NCBI GenBank assembly: GCA_903950295.1
Contig: CAJBAP010000356.1
Coordinates: 1 to 6,457 of the forward strand
Source: an uncultured Rhodocyclaceae bacterium
GTDB lineage: Bacteria; Pseudomonadota; Gammaproteobacteria; Burkholderiales; Rhodocyclaceae
Reading direction: 5' to 3'
DNA: 6,457 bases
The translations under genes were made by a program, and so were the position numbers. The notes under the pieces are model-generated. The model worked only from the letters and a program-made list of their open reading frames with translations. It did no database searches and was not told the DNA's origin. Each line of letters opens with the position of its first letter. Position 1 is the first letter of the stretch. Positions 1 through 6,457 of the stretch are shown piece by piece.

Positions 1-451
1 GCTTGAGTTCTTTCGAGAGAGCCACTGCGGCAGGGGTGAAGACAGGTACTTCGTCCATGCGCTGCCAGTGGTTGATGACGGGTTGGCCATCGACGTACTG
101 CCAGAGTAACGTATCGAGCGTGCGTCCTGCATCGTGTAGCGCACAGGTCGCACGGGCATTGGCTATCGTCGCCGCGATCTTGAGGCGGTTGCGGATGATG
201 CCGGTGTCGGCCAGCAGGCGAGCAACCTCTGCATCGCCGTAGCAGGCGATCCGTGCAGCATCAAAATTGTGTAGCGCCTTGCGGTAGTTTTCGCGCTTCT
301 TCAGTACCGTGATCCAAGACAGCCCGGCTTGTGCACCTTCCAGCACGATGAACTCGAACAGGGTGCGCTCGTCGTGGCAGGGCACGCCCCACTCGCTGTC
401 GTGATACGTCACATAGAGCGGATCATCGCCACACCAGGGGCAGCGCTCCAT
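1..451 (-). CDS. tag: DNA-3-methyladenine glycosylase I, 3' end outside window
   Basis: This is a base-excision repair enzyme that removes 3-methyladenine from alkylated DNA in the cytoplasm. Reading the minus strand from the ATG at 451 gives 150 residues, and the frame stays open to the window edge. The protein begins MERCPWCGDDPLYVTYHDSE and aligns from residue 1 with E. coli Tag (187 aa, recalled from memory), so about 35 residues should lie beyond the edge. Cys4 and His17 match the N-terminal pair of the family's structural zinc site; the C-terminal His and Cys ligands are not visible. Tyr13, Tyr16, Glu38 and Trp46 (in LEGAQAGLSWITVLKKRENY, residues 37-56) match the pocket that recognises 3-methyladenine. 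The start is fixed by this alignment; the only SD-like sequence is a weak GGGACGG about 9 nt upstream. The gene lies 28 nt after the patZ stop on the same strand, so it is probably translated from a shared mRNA. Family assignment is very secure. Confidence 0.95.
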   Translation of the reverse strand, partial: MERCPWCGDDPLYVTYHDSEWGVPCHDERTLFEFIVLEGAQAGLSWITVLKKRENYRKALHNFDAARIACYGDAEVARLLADTGIIRNRLKIAATIANARATCALHDAGRTLDTLLWQYVDGQPVINHWQRMDEVPVFTPAAVALSKELK

Positions 452-479
452 AACAATGCCGTCCCGCCAGCGCCGACTT

Positions 480-3179
480 TTAGTTCAGCACCAGTACACC
501 GCGTTTCATGCCGGAATCTTCGGGGTGCGTGGAAAGAACAAAGCCCAGGCTAGAGACGAACTGGATCATGCGGCGGTTCTCGGAGAGGAAATCGCCGTTC
601 ATGTATTTGACGCCGCGCGAGCGGGCCGCATCGATGATCACGCCCATCAGGCGGCGTGCCAATCCTTTGCCCTGCCAGTCGTCGGCGACGACGATGGCGA
701 ATTCGCAGGATTCACCATCCGGGTTCATCGCATAGCGCGCCACGCCGACCTGGACTTCGAGGCCGTTGACCCGCTCATGATCAATGTAGGCGACAAAAGC
801 CATTTCGCGGTCGTAGTCGATCTGGGTCAGACGCACCAGTTGTGTCTGTGAGAGTTCGCGCAGGGTGTTCATGAAGCGGTAATACTTGGACTCGGCCGAC
901 AGGTTCTTGACGAATTCCTGCTCCATGTCGGCATCTTCCGGACTGATTGGGCGAATGAAGACTGTCTGGCCGTCTTTGGTCTGGTATTTCGACGCCAAGT
1001 GCGATGGATAGGGGTGGATCGCCATGTGGTCGTAACGACCGGCGGTCAGCGAAAGATTTTCGATGGCGATGCGGGCATCCACGGCGACAGCACCATTTTC
1101 GTCGACGATCAGCGGGTTGATGTCCATTTCGCGAATCCACGGCAGTTCGCAGACCATCTCGGAGACGCGCAGCAGTACGGCTTCAAGTGCCTCCATATTG
1201 ACCGGGGGCATGTTGCGGAATTCGCCGAGGCGGGCCGAGGTGCGGGTCGTGGCCAGCATGTCGGCGACGAGGAAGCGGTTGAGCGGTGGCAGGGCGACGG
1301 CGCGTTCGGTGCCGCAGGATTCGACGCTGGTGCCGCCGGGGCCGAAGATGATGGTCGGGCCGAAGATCTGGTCGCGCATCATGCCGACGACGAGTTCACG
1401 GCCGTTGGTCTTCTGGATCATCGGTTCGATGGCAATGCCGTGGATGATGGCATCCGGGCGATTCTTCTTCACCTCTTCGAGAATCTCGTTGTAGGCATCA
1501 CGGACTTGTGCCAGCGTATTGAGATTGAGGCGTACGCCACCCGAGTCGGACTTGTGGGTGATTTGCGGCGAGTCGATCTTCATCACCACCGGCATGCCGA
1601 TTTCCTCGGCCAGCACCATCGCCTCGGAAGGGGAACGTGCCACCACGGTTTGGGCGATGGGGATGCGGAAGGCCGCCAGCAGCGCCTTCGACTCCATCTC
1701 GTTGAGCGTCTTGCGCCCCTCGGACAGAGCGGTTTCGATCACCAGTTTGGCCGATTCGAGACGCGGCGGGGTCTGGTTCGAGATGGCCGCCGGGGCCTGC
1801 ATCAGCAGTTGCTGGTTGCGGTAATAGTTGGAAATATGCGAAAACAGTTCGACGGCGGGTTCCGGCGTACGGAAGGTTGGAATGCCGGCGCCCTTGAACA
1901 GCTTGCGTGCCTCGCGCACCTGGTCTTCGCCCATCCAGCAGGTTACCAGCGGCTTGTCGAATTTCTTCGCCACATCGATGATGACGCGCGCCGCCTGAGT
2001 TGGATCGGTCATCGCCTGTGGCGTCAGGATAACCAGCACGCCATCGACACCTTCGTCTTCCAGGCAGGCGGTGAGTGCGGTGGCGTAGCGTGCCGGGTCG
2101 GCATCCCCCACCAGGTCGATTGGATTGGCTTTCGACCAGGTCGGCGGCAGGCTTTCGTTGAGCTTGGCGGTCGTGGCCGCGGAGAGAACAGCCAGAGGAA
2201 TGCCGATGTCGTCGGCGTGGTCGGCGGCCATCACGCCGGGGCCACCGCCATTGGTGACGATCATCAGGCGCTTGCCGCGTGGCCGGAAGTGGGAGAACAG
2301 CGCTTCTGCGGCGGCATACATCTGACCGACGTTGCCCAAACGTACCACGCCGGCGCGGCGCAGCGCCGCATCGAACACGTCGTTGGCGCCCACCAATGCG
2401 CCCGAGTGCGACAGCGCGGCTTGCTTGCCGGCGGGGTGACGTCCCACCTTGATCAGCAGCACGGGTTTGCAGCGGGCCGCAGCGCGCAATGCGCTCATGA
2501 AACGGCGGGCGTTCTTGATGCCCTCGATGTACAGGAAGATGTTTTCGGTGCGTGGATCGGCCACCATGTAGTCGAGGACTTCGCCGAAGTCGACATCGCT
2601 CTCGGCACCCAGCGACACCACATTGGAAAAACCGACGTTGTTGGGTAGCGCCCAGTCGAGAATGGCGGTGCACAGGGCGCCCGATTGCGAAATCAGACCG
2701 ATGGTGCCGGGGTTGGCACTGCCGTGGGCGAACGTGACATTGAGGTTGCTGCCGGGGCGCATGATGCCCAGGCAGTTGGGGCCGAGCAGTCGCAGGTTAT
2801 GGCGGCGGGCGTTGTCCAGCATCGAGCGGGCCAGACTGGCGCCGCGCGGACCCATCTCGGCAAAGCCACCGGAAATGACGATGGCGTTGCGGGCGCCAGC
2901 GCGGCCGCAGGCTTCGACAATGGCTGGCACCGTTTCGGCCTTGGTGCAGATCACGACGAGATCGAGTCGTTGCGGGATGCTTTCGACCGATTCGTAGGTC
3001 TTTTGGCCAAACACCGTTGGATGTTTTGGGTTGACGAGGAAAAGCTTGCCCTTGAAGCCACCGTCGATGACGTTGCGGACCACGGTGCCGCCAACCGAGT
3101 CCGGGGTTTCCGAAGCGCCGATGACGGCGATGGATTTCGGTTCGAAGAGGGGGGTCAGATAATGCTGTTCGTAGTTCAT
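480..3179 (-). CDS. patZ: PatZ/Pat-like protein: ADP-forming acyl-CoA synthetase fused to GNAT acetyltransferase
   Basis: The 899-residue protein is cytoplasmic and matches the architecture of E. coli PatZ (YfiQ, 886 aa) and Salmonella Pat, which acetylate lysines of enzymes such as acetyl-CoA synthetase with acetyl-CoA. Domains in order: a CoA-binding Rossmann domain (about 10-130, SIAVIGAS at 16-23), succinyl-CoA-ligase-like domains (about 150-455), an ATP-grasp domain (about 480-710, THKSDSGGV at 541-549, FGPGGTS at 612-618) and a C-terminal GNAT domain (about 735-899). The GNAT acetyl-CoA loop is QGKGLA (836-841), and Glu826 in CEFAIVV sits where the family's catalytic glutamate is expected. 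Unlike E. coli PatZ as I recall it (NTTAG at this place), the protein keeps SHSGALVG with His258, the phosphohistidine position of active ADP-forming acetyl-CoA synthetases, so it may also make acyl-CoA. The ATG at 3179 is preceded two codons upstream by an in-frame TAG (3183-3185), so no longer start is possible. It lacks a well-placed SD. It probably leads an operon with tag and is divergent from the methyltransferase gene. The family is sure; dual activity and true substrates are inference. Confidence 0.92.
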   Translation of the reverse strand: MNYEQHYLTPLFEPKSIAVIGASETPDSVGGTVVRNVIDGGFKGKLFLVNPKHPTVFGQKTYESVESIPQRLDLVVICTKAETVPAIVEACGRAGARNAIVISGGFAEMGPRGASLARSMLDNARRHNLRLLGPNCLGIMRPGSNLNVTFAHGSANPGTIGLISQSGALCTAILDWALPNNVGFSNVVSLGAESDVDFGEVLDYMVADPRTENIFLYIEGIKNARRFMSALRAAARCKPVLLIKVGRHPAGKQAALSHSGALVGANDVFDAALRRAGVVRLGNVGQMYAAAEALFSHFRPRGKRLMIVTNGGGPGVMAADHADDIGIPLAVLSAATTAKLNESLPPTWSKANPIDLVGDADPARYATALTACLEDEGVDGVLVILTPQAMTDPTQAARVIIDVAKKFDKPLVTCWMGEDQVREARKLFKGAGIPTFRTPEPAVELFSHISNYYRNQQLLMQAPAAISNQTPPRLESAKLVIETALSEGRKTLNEMESKALLAAFRIPIAQTVVARSPSEAMVLAEEIGMPVVMKIDSPQITHKSDSGGVRLNLNTLAQVRDAYNEILEEVKKNRPDAIIHGIAIEPMIQKTNGRELVVGMMRDQIFGPTIIFGPGGTSVESCGTERAVALPPLNRFLVADMLATTRTSARLGEFRNMPPVNMEALEAVLLRVSEMVCELPWIREMDINPLIVDENGAVAVDARIAIENLSLTAGRYDHMAIHPYPSHLASKYQTKDGQTVFIRPISPEDADMEQEFVKNLSAESKYYRFMNTLRELSQTQLVRLTQIDYDREMAFVAYIDHERVNGLEVQVGVARYAMNPDGESCEFAIVVADDWQGKGLARRLMGVIIDAARSRGVKYMNGDFLSENRRMIQFVSSLGFVLSTHPEDSGMKRGVLVLN

Positions 3180-3227
3180 ACGCTATAGACTGGAACCTTT
3201 CAGCTCCTCGCCTCAGGGAATGTTGCA
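3180..3227. promoter_or_regulatory. Short divergent intergenic region between patZ and methyltransferase gene
   Basis: These 48 nt separate two divergent starts, so the promoters of both genes must lie here or extend into the neighbouring coding sequences. I see no convincing -35/-10 pair. An imperfect palindrome, CTGGAACCTTTCAG, spans 3190-3203 (six of seven arm positions pair). On the minus strand a strong SD-like GAGGAG (3209-3204) lies 24 nt from the patZ ATG, too far for normal use. A regulatory role is inferred only from position and symmetry. Confidence 0.4.
3215..3219 (+). promoter_or_regulatory. Shine-Dalgarno site for the methyltransferase gene
   Basis: AGGGA lies 8 nt before the ATG at 3228. 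This favours that start over the second in-frame ATG at 3252, which has no purine-rich sequence at a suitable distance (upstream bases are taccaccaacc). Confidence 0.6.
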
Positions 3228-4082
3228 ATGCAGCACAGAATACCACCAACCATGGATATAAAAAACGAAATAAGACCCGGACAATCGGTCGAATTGCTAA
3301 AAGAACTGCACATACTGACGCGCGATGGCCGCATGAATCAGGACAGTCGGCGCAAACTGAAGCAGGTTTATCATCTTTACAACTTCATCGAACCCCTGTT
3401 GATCGAGCTTCAACAAGCCTCGCCGGTCATTCGATTGGTTGATCTGGGCGCGGGCAAGTCTTACCTCGGTTTTATTCTTTACGACCTGTTTTTCAAGGGC
3501 TTGAAGAGTGAATCGCACATTATCGGTATCGAAAGTCGCGATGAGTTGGTCGAAAAGTCTCGCGTGCTGGCCGAAAAACTCGGCTTTAGCGGGATGGCCT
3601 TTCTCAATCAGACCGTGGTCGACACGCTGGGATCGACCGAACTGCCGGCGACCATTGATATCGTGACCGCGCTGCATGCCTGCAATATCGCCACCGACGA
3701 TGCAATCCGCTTTGCCCTGCAAAAACAGGCGAAATTCATCGTGCTGGTGCCCTGCTGTCAGTCTGAAGTGGCTGCCACGTTAAAGAAAAACAAGGGAATG
3801 GTGCTGGCAAAAACGATAGTGGAGCTCTGGCGCCATCCGATCCACACGCGCGAATTCGGTAGCCATGTCACCAACGTGCTGCGTTGCCTGCAACTGGAAG
3901 CGCATGGCTACCAAGTCAGCGTTACCGAACTGGTGGGCTGGGAACATTCGATGAAAAACGAGTTGATCATTGCCCGGCGTGGCAATCAGCCTGACCGGCG
4001 TCGAGCCCAACGTCTGCACGAATTATTGGCGATGTTGGGGCTCGAAGAACTGCGCGAGCGCTTTTTTACGCCGGCGGATTGA
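3228..4082 (+). CDS. SAM-dependent methyltransferase, Methyltransf_32-like, substrate unknown
   Basis: The 284-residue protein is a soluble class I methyltransferase with no signal peptide or membrane segment. The SAM-binding motif I is LVDLGAGKSYLG (70-81), followed by the acidic end of strand 2 in IIGIESRDEL (98-107, Glu102). Later signatures are LHACNIATDDAI (149-160), VPCCQ (174-178) and HSMKNELIIA (240-249). A basic, predicted helical N-terminal region (about 20-65) and a basic C-terminal tail (about 251-284) flank the core. From family knowledge, the LHAC-x-x-ATD plus PCC pattern resembles the Methyltransf_32 family and, more distantly, TRM13 tRNA methyltransferases and METTL25-type proteins. 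An RNA substrate is therefore plausible but not shown. The first about 30 codons are rich in ATA, AGA and CTA, unlike the rest of the gene. The start at 3228 is chosen because of the AGGGA site; 3252 is the alternative. The gene is divergent from patZ and convergent with the kinase gene, so it is probably monocistronic. Confidence 0.85.
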   Translation: MQHRIPPTMDIKNEIRPGQSVELLKELHILTRDGRMNQDSRRKLKQVYHLYNFIEPLLIELQQASPVIRLVDLGAGKSYLGFILYDLFFKGLKSESHIIGIESRDELVEKSRVLAEKLGFSGMAFLNQTVVDTLGSTELPATIDIVTALHACNIATDDAIRFALQKQAKFIVLVPCCQSEVAATLKKNKGMVLAKTIVELWRHPIHTREFGSHVTNVLRCLQLEAHGYQVSVTELVGWEHSMKNELIIARRGNQPDRRRAQRLHELLAMLGLEELRERFFTPAD

Positions 4083-4097
4083 TCGTCACTGGCTAGC

Positions 4098-4113
4098 GGC
4101 TACCTGGATAGCC
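4098..4113. terminator. Weak stem-loop between convergent genes
   Basis: GGCTA (4098-4102) and TAGCC (4109-4113) form a perfect 5-bp stem around a 6-nt loop. It lies just after the methyltransferase stop and overlaps the last codons of the convergent kinase gene. On the plus strand it is followed only by ATTTC, not a real T-tract, so it is at best a weak terminator for the methyltransferase transcript. The 17-nt gap between the two stops (4083-4099) contains nothing else. Confidence 0.25.
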
Positions 4114-6241
4114 ATTTCAGCAAGGTCTCGAACAACAGGTCGGGATCAACCGGTTTGCCGATGTGGTCGTTCATGCCTGCTGCCAGGCAAATCTGGCGAT
4201 CTTCATCGAAGGCATTGGCTGTCATCGCCAGAATGGGCGTGTGTTCCCTGCCGGGAATGGCCCGAATCGCCCGCGTGGCATCGACACCGTTCAGCTTTGG
4301 CATCTGCATGTCCATCAGGATCAGGTCGTAATGGGTGCGTTTGGCCATCTCCACTGCCATGAGGCCGTCATCGGCCAGGTCCACCACGAGGCCGACATCT
4401 TCCAATAGCCCCCGCGAAACTTCCTGGTTGATCGGCTCATCTTCGGCCAGAAGAATACGTGCCCCGGCGTGTTGGGCCTTCAGGCGCATATCGATGGAGA
4501 TACTGCTTTGTTGCTGAGTCGGCACGGTGGATGGGGCAGCTTTGGCCAGTCGGGCGGTAAACCAGAAGGTGCTGCCCTTGCCCTTTGTGCTGTCCACCCC
4601 GATGCTGCCACCCATCAAATGCGCCAGACGTTTGCTGATGGCGAGACCCAGACCGGTGCCGCCATATTTGCGCGTCATCGAGCCATCGGCCTGTTCGAAG
4701 GCCGTAAACAGACGTTGCTGATCTTCTGCGGTGATGCCGATGCCGGTGTCCTGCACCTCGAAGCGTAGCAGAACCTCGGTCGGGCTTTCTTCCGTCACCG
4801 ACACCCGCAGTGTGATGGTCCCGGAGGTAGTGAACTTGACGGCGTTGCCGGTGAGATTTAGCAGTGTCTGGGTCAGGCGCGGCGGATCGCCCTGCAGGGT
4901 CAGGCCGACAAGCCCGGTGGGAATGTCGATGATCAACTTCAGACCTTTTTCCGCCGTTTTCTGCTCCATCAGGCTCCTGATGTTTTCCAGTATCTCGCCG
5001 ATCCTGAAGCTGATCTGCTCGAGTGTGAGGCGGTCTGCTTCGATTTTGGATATATCGAGAATGTCGTTGATGACATGGAGCAGGTGCTGGGAGGCCTGGC
5101 TGACCTTGGTGAGTTGGTCGCGCAACTTTGGATCGGTGGCATGGCGCAAGGCCAGGTCGGTCATGCCCATGATGGCATTCATCGGCGTGCGCAATTCGTG
5201 ACTCATGTTGGCCAAAAAGGTGCTCTTGGCGCGACTGGCGGCTTCGGCGGTGTCGCGGGCGATGGCCAGTTCGCGATTGTGCTGGAGTTCCCGCAGGCGT
5301 GCTCGCCACTGGTGGTGCAGGACAAGGGCCAGAATGGCCAGGATGACGCTGACAAATCCGATCGAAATGATCGCCGTCTGCCGCCAGGAAGCGAGGTATT
5401 CATTGGCGGTGCGCCCGGGAATGATAAAGAATGGATAGCGGTCCAGACGACGGTAGGCGAACAAACGCTCGATGTTGTCCGTCTGGGAGGTCAGGCGAGA
5501 CAAACCCTCTCTCTGACCGCTTTGGAGCCACGGCCAGAGTGGGTGTTCGGGTTTGTACGGAACATTGAGTGCGGCGGGCTGGTCAGGCCAGCGGGCGAGC
5601 AGGGCGCCATCTTCGGTTCGACGCAGCGCGATTACGCCGCTCGGGCCGAGATCGAGGGTGGAAAATAGTTTGGTGAAATAACGCATTTCCAGGGCGCCGA
5701 TGACCACACCACGGAAGTGGCCATCCGTGTCGGTAATGGGCTTTGCAATGACAACAACGGGCACATTGGTTTGCTTGCCCACGATCGCTTCGGAAAAGCA
5801 GAGCTGAATCGTCGGGTTAGCTTTGGCACATTTGAAATAGCTGCGCTCTGTGATGTTGATGGGGGCAACGACCGGGCCGCTGTTGTAGAGGCTGTCACCC
5901 TTGGCGTCGAAGATGCGGAAGGAACTCAACTCCGGGAAGTGGAGAGTCCGCTTGTTGAGGTCGCGGCGCACCGCCTCAACAAACCGTGCAGCATTCCTTT
6001 GCTCGAGGGCGGCAGCAGGAAGTTCGGTGGCAATATGCTCCAGATTACCCTCGAGGCGCCGCAACGAGGCGTCGATATGGGCTTCCACGGTCAGTACCAT
6101 GTTTTTCATGGCCACTTCCACCGTGGTATTGGTCTGGCGATAGGCGTTCCAGAGAAAGAAGGCGAGCAGCAACGAAGTGCCCAGCAAAGCTGCGACAAAG
6201 TAAAGCAGGTACTGGGCCGAAAGTGGCGGTGGACGTGGCAT
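4100..6241 (-). CDS. Membrane hybrid sensor histidine kinase with periplasmic Cache-like sensor and C-terminal receiver
   Basis: The 713-residue inner-membrane protein should sense an extracytoplasmic signal and autophosphorylate. Order: transmembrane helix 1 (about 11-31), a periplasmic region of about 255 residues, transmembrane helix 2 (about 289-310), a linker helix (311-338, no HAMP domain seen), HisKA with [14 protein letters not shown] (phosphoacceptor His348), HATPase_c with the N box [10 protein letters not shown] (461-470), G1 DTGIGI (498-503) and G2 GGTGLGLAI (527-535), then a receiver domain (about 594-710). The receiver keeps Glu600/Asp601, phosphoacceptor Asp644 in LMDMQMP, Thr674 and Lys696, so both modules look active. 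The sensor carries ITERSYF (130-136) and [20 protein letters not shown] (161-180), typical of double-Cache domains, and two cysteines, Cys138 and Cys148. There is no HPt domain, so phosphate transfer to an output needs another protein or the receiver acts intramolecularly. The ATG at 6241 starts a plausible short cytoplasmic N-terminus before helix 1, with only a weak SD. It is divergent from a receiver-domain gene, a likely partner. The ligand is unknown. Confidence 0.93.
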   Translation of the reverse strand: MPRPPPLSAQYLLYFVAALLGTSLLLAFFLWNAYRQTNTTVEVAMKNMVLTVEAHIDASLRRLEGNLEHIATELPAAALEQRNAARFVEAVRRDLNKRTLHFPELSSFRIFDAKGDSLYNSGPVVAPINITERSYFKCAKANPTIQLCFSEAIVGKQTNVPVVVIAKPITDTDGHFRGVVIGALEMRYFTKLFSTLDLGPSGVIALRRTEDGALLARWPDQPAALNVPYKPEHPLWPWLQSGQREGLSRLTSQTDNIERLFAYRRLDRYPFFIIPGRTANEYLASWRQTAIISIGFVSVILAILALVLHHQWRARLRELQHNRELAIARDTAEAASRAKSTFLANMSHELRTPMNAIMGMTDLALRHATDPKLRDQLTKVSQASQHLLHVINDILDISKIEADRLTLEQISFRIGEILENIRSLMEQKTAEKGLKLIIDIPTGLVGLTLQGDPPRLTQTLLNLTGNAVKFTTSGTITLRVSVTEESPTEVLLRFEVQDTGIGITAEDQQRLFTAFEQADGSMTRKYGGTGLGLAISKRLAHLMGGSIGVDSTKGKGSTFWFTARLAKAAPSTVPTQQQSSISIDMRLKAQHAGARILLAEDEPINQEVSRGLLEDVGLVVDLADDGLMAVEMAKRTHYDLILMDMQMPKLNGVDATRAIRAIPGREHTPILAMTANAFDEDRQICLAAGMNDHIGKPVDPDLLFETLLKWLSR

Positions 6242-6289
6242 GGAGTCGAATTCCGGATAGCTGAATTTGGCAGACGATATCGCTTTCGC

Positions 6290-6318
6290 ATCATACGACC
6301 AGGAAGCTTATGCATTTT
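6290..6318 (-). promoter_or_regulatory. Candidate sigma70-type promoter for the kinase gene
   Basis: On the minus strand TATGAT (6295-6290) matches five of six bases of the -10 consensus. Its -35 region at 17-nt spacing (AAAATG, 6318-6313) is poor. Transcription would start near 6283, leaving a leader of about 42 nt before the ATG at 6241. The weak -35 would fit an activator-dependent promoter, and the dyad repeats at 6317-6339 sit directly at its upstream edge. Assignment is by eye only. Confidence 0.25.
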
Positions 6319-6339
6319 GACATCGGTCAACGCATGTCA
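6317..6339. repeat. Two overlapping inverted repeats, possible operator
   Basis: TTGAC-ATCG-GTCAA (6317-6330) is a perfect 5-bp dyad. TGACAT (6318-6323) and ATGTCA (6334-6339) form a perfect 6-bp inverted repeat separated by 10 nt. A further ATGTC copy follows directly (6339-6343). They lie in the 158-nt region between the divergent kinase and receiver genes, where a regulator of either could bind. The repeats are seen directly; an operator role is inferred. Confidence 0.4.
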
Positions 6340-6399
6340 TGTCGCAGCGAGTAAGATCGCCGAGTTCGCTTTCTACTTTCTATTTTGAGATCACCGAAC

Positions 6400-6457
6400 G
6401 TGCCGAAGGCTACTCTGCTGATTGTCGATGATGCGCCAGAGAATCTGAGCGTATTGA
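6400..6457 (+). CDS. Receiver-domain (response regulator) protein, only N-terminus in window
   Basis: From a GTG at 6400 the frame encodes MPKATLLIVDDAPENLSVL and stays open to the window edge. The hydrophobic strand followed by Asp-Asp (residues 10-11) is the first strand and acidic pocket of a CheY-like receiver domain. The phosphoacceptor Asp and any output domain lie beyond the window. Receivers beginning LLIVDDxPENL often head proteins with HD-GYP, GGDEF or kinase output domains, but which applies here cannot be told. The GTG is preferred because the receiver fold starts two to four residues later; an in-frame TTG at 6385 is the alternative, and an in-frame TAA at 6352 limits the frame. 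The SD is weak (GAG at 6387-6389, 10 nt spacing). Being divergent from the hybrid kinase, it is probably part of the same signalling pathway. Confidence 0.7.
   Translation, partial: MPKATLLIVDDAPENLSVL

Noticed and set aside
3..242. A 79-codon plus-strand frame at the left edge
   Set aside because: It lies antisense to tag, which matches E. coli Tag along all 150 visible residues, and it has no motif of its own.
999..2648. A 549-codon plus-strand open frame opposite patZ
   Set aside because: Its translation is rich in His, Arg, Asp and Gly with no recognisable motif, as expected when the antisense of a GC-rich gene lacks stops. The opposite strand encodes a full, motif-complete PatZ homologue.
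1498..2673. A 391-codon minus-strand frame inside patZ
   Set aside because: It is a frame-shifted reading of patZ, dominated by Arg, Gly and Pro, with no domain. The patZ frame is continuous, so there is no frameshift to explain.
4437..5309. A 290-codon minus-strand frame inside the kinase gene
   Set aside because: It is an off-frame shadow rich in Arg, His and Gln. The kinase frame covers the same bases with intact HisKA and HATPase_c motifs.
6267..6300. Sigma54-type promoter (TGGCAG... on plus, TGGTCG... on minus)
   Set aside because: Neither has GG and GC at the required 10-nt spacing with a TTGC-like -12 element.
6106..6330. A small minus-strand frame overlapping the kinase start
   Set aside because: It is out of frame with the kinase, Arg- and Pro-rich, and ends within the kinase gene. 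No SD or motif supports it.
6317..6345. TTGACA (6317-6322) as a -35 box for the receiver gene
   Set aside because: At 16-19 nt spacing no TATAAT-like sequence is found (TGTCGC and similar). The nearest -10-like TAAGAT (6352-6357) is 29 nt away.

Overview
The window looks like chromosomal DNA of a moderately GC-rich Gram-negative proteobacterium. Protein style and codon use (GC-ending codons, a PatZ-type acetyltransferase, a Cache-domain hybrid kinase beside a receiver protein) suggest a betaproteobacterium, possibly Rhodocyclales-like. That placement is inferred from gene style, not from a marker gene. Coding density is very high and no mobile element, tRNA, rRNA or CRISPR array is visible.

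Layout from left to right. (1) On the minus strand, the first 150 codons of a DNA-3-methyladenine glycosylase I (tag) run off the left edge. (2) Just upstream of tag, also on the minus strand, is an 899-residue fusion of an ADP-forming acyl-CoA synthetase and a GNAT acetyltransferase, homologous to the PatZ/Pat protein lysine acetyltransferases. The gap to tag is 28 nt, so the two are probably cotranscribed. (3) Divergent from patZ across 48 nt is a plus-strand SAM-dependent methyltransferase of the Methyltransf_32 type, probably acting on RNA but of unknown substrate. (4) Convergent with it, 17 nt away on the minus strand, is a 713-residue membrane hybrid sensor histidine kinase with a periplasmic Cache-like sensor, HisKA, HATPase_c and a C-terminal receiver. 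(5) After a 158-nt divergent intergenic region carrying overlapping dyad repeats, the first 19 codons of a receiver-domain protein enter on the plus strand and leave the window at the right edge.

How the genes work together: the kinase and the truncated receiver gene very plausibly form one signalling module controlled from the shared intergenic region. The patZ-tag pair links protein acetylation or acyl-CoA metabolism with alkylation repair only by position, and no functional link is evident. The main points for a second look are four. The PatZ homologue retains the phosphohistidine motif that E. coli PatZ has lost. The sensor domain has a lone cysteine pair. The methyltransferase has TRM13-like LHAC...ATD and PCC signatures. 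The dyad repeats lie between the two signalling genes. I found no convincing sign of a wholly new system.
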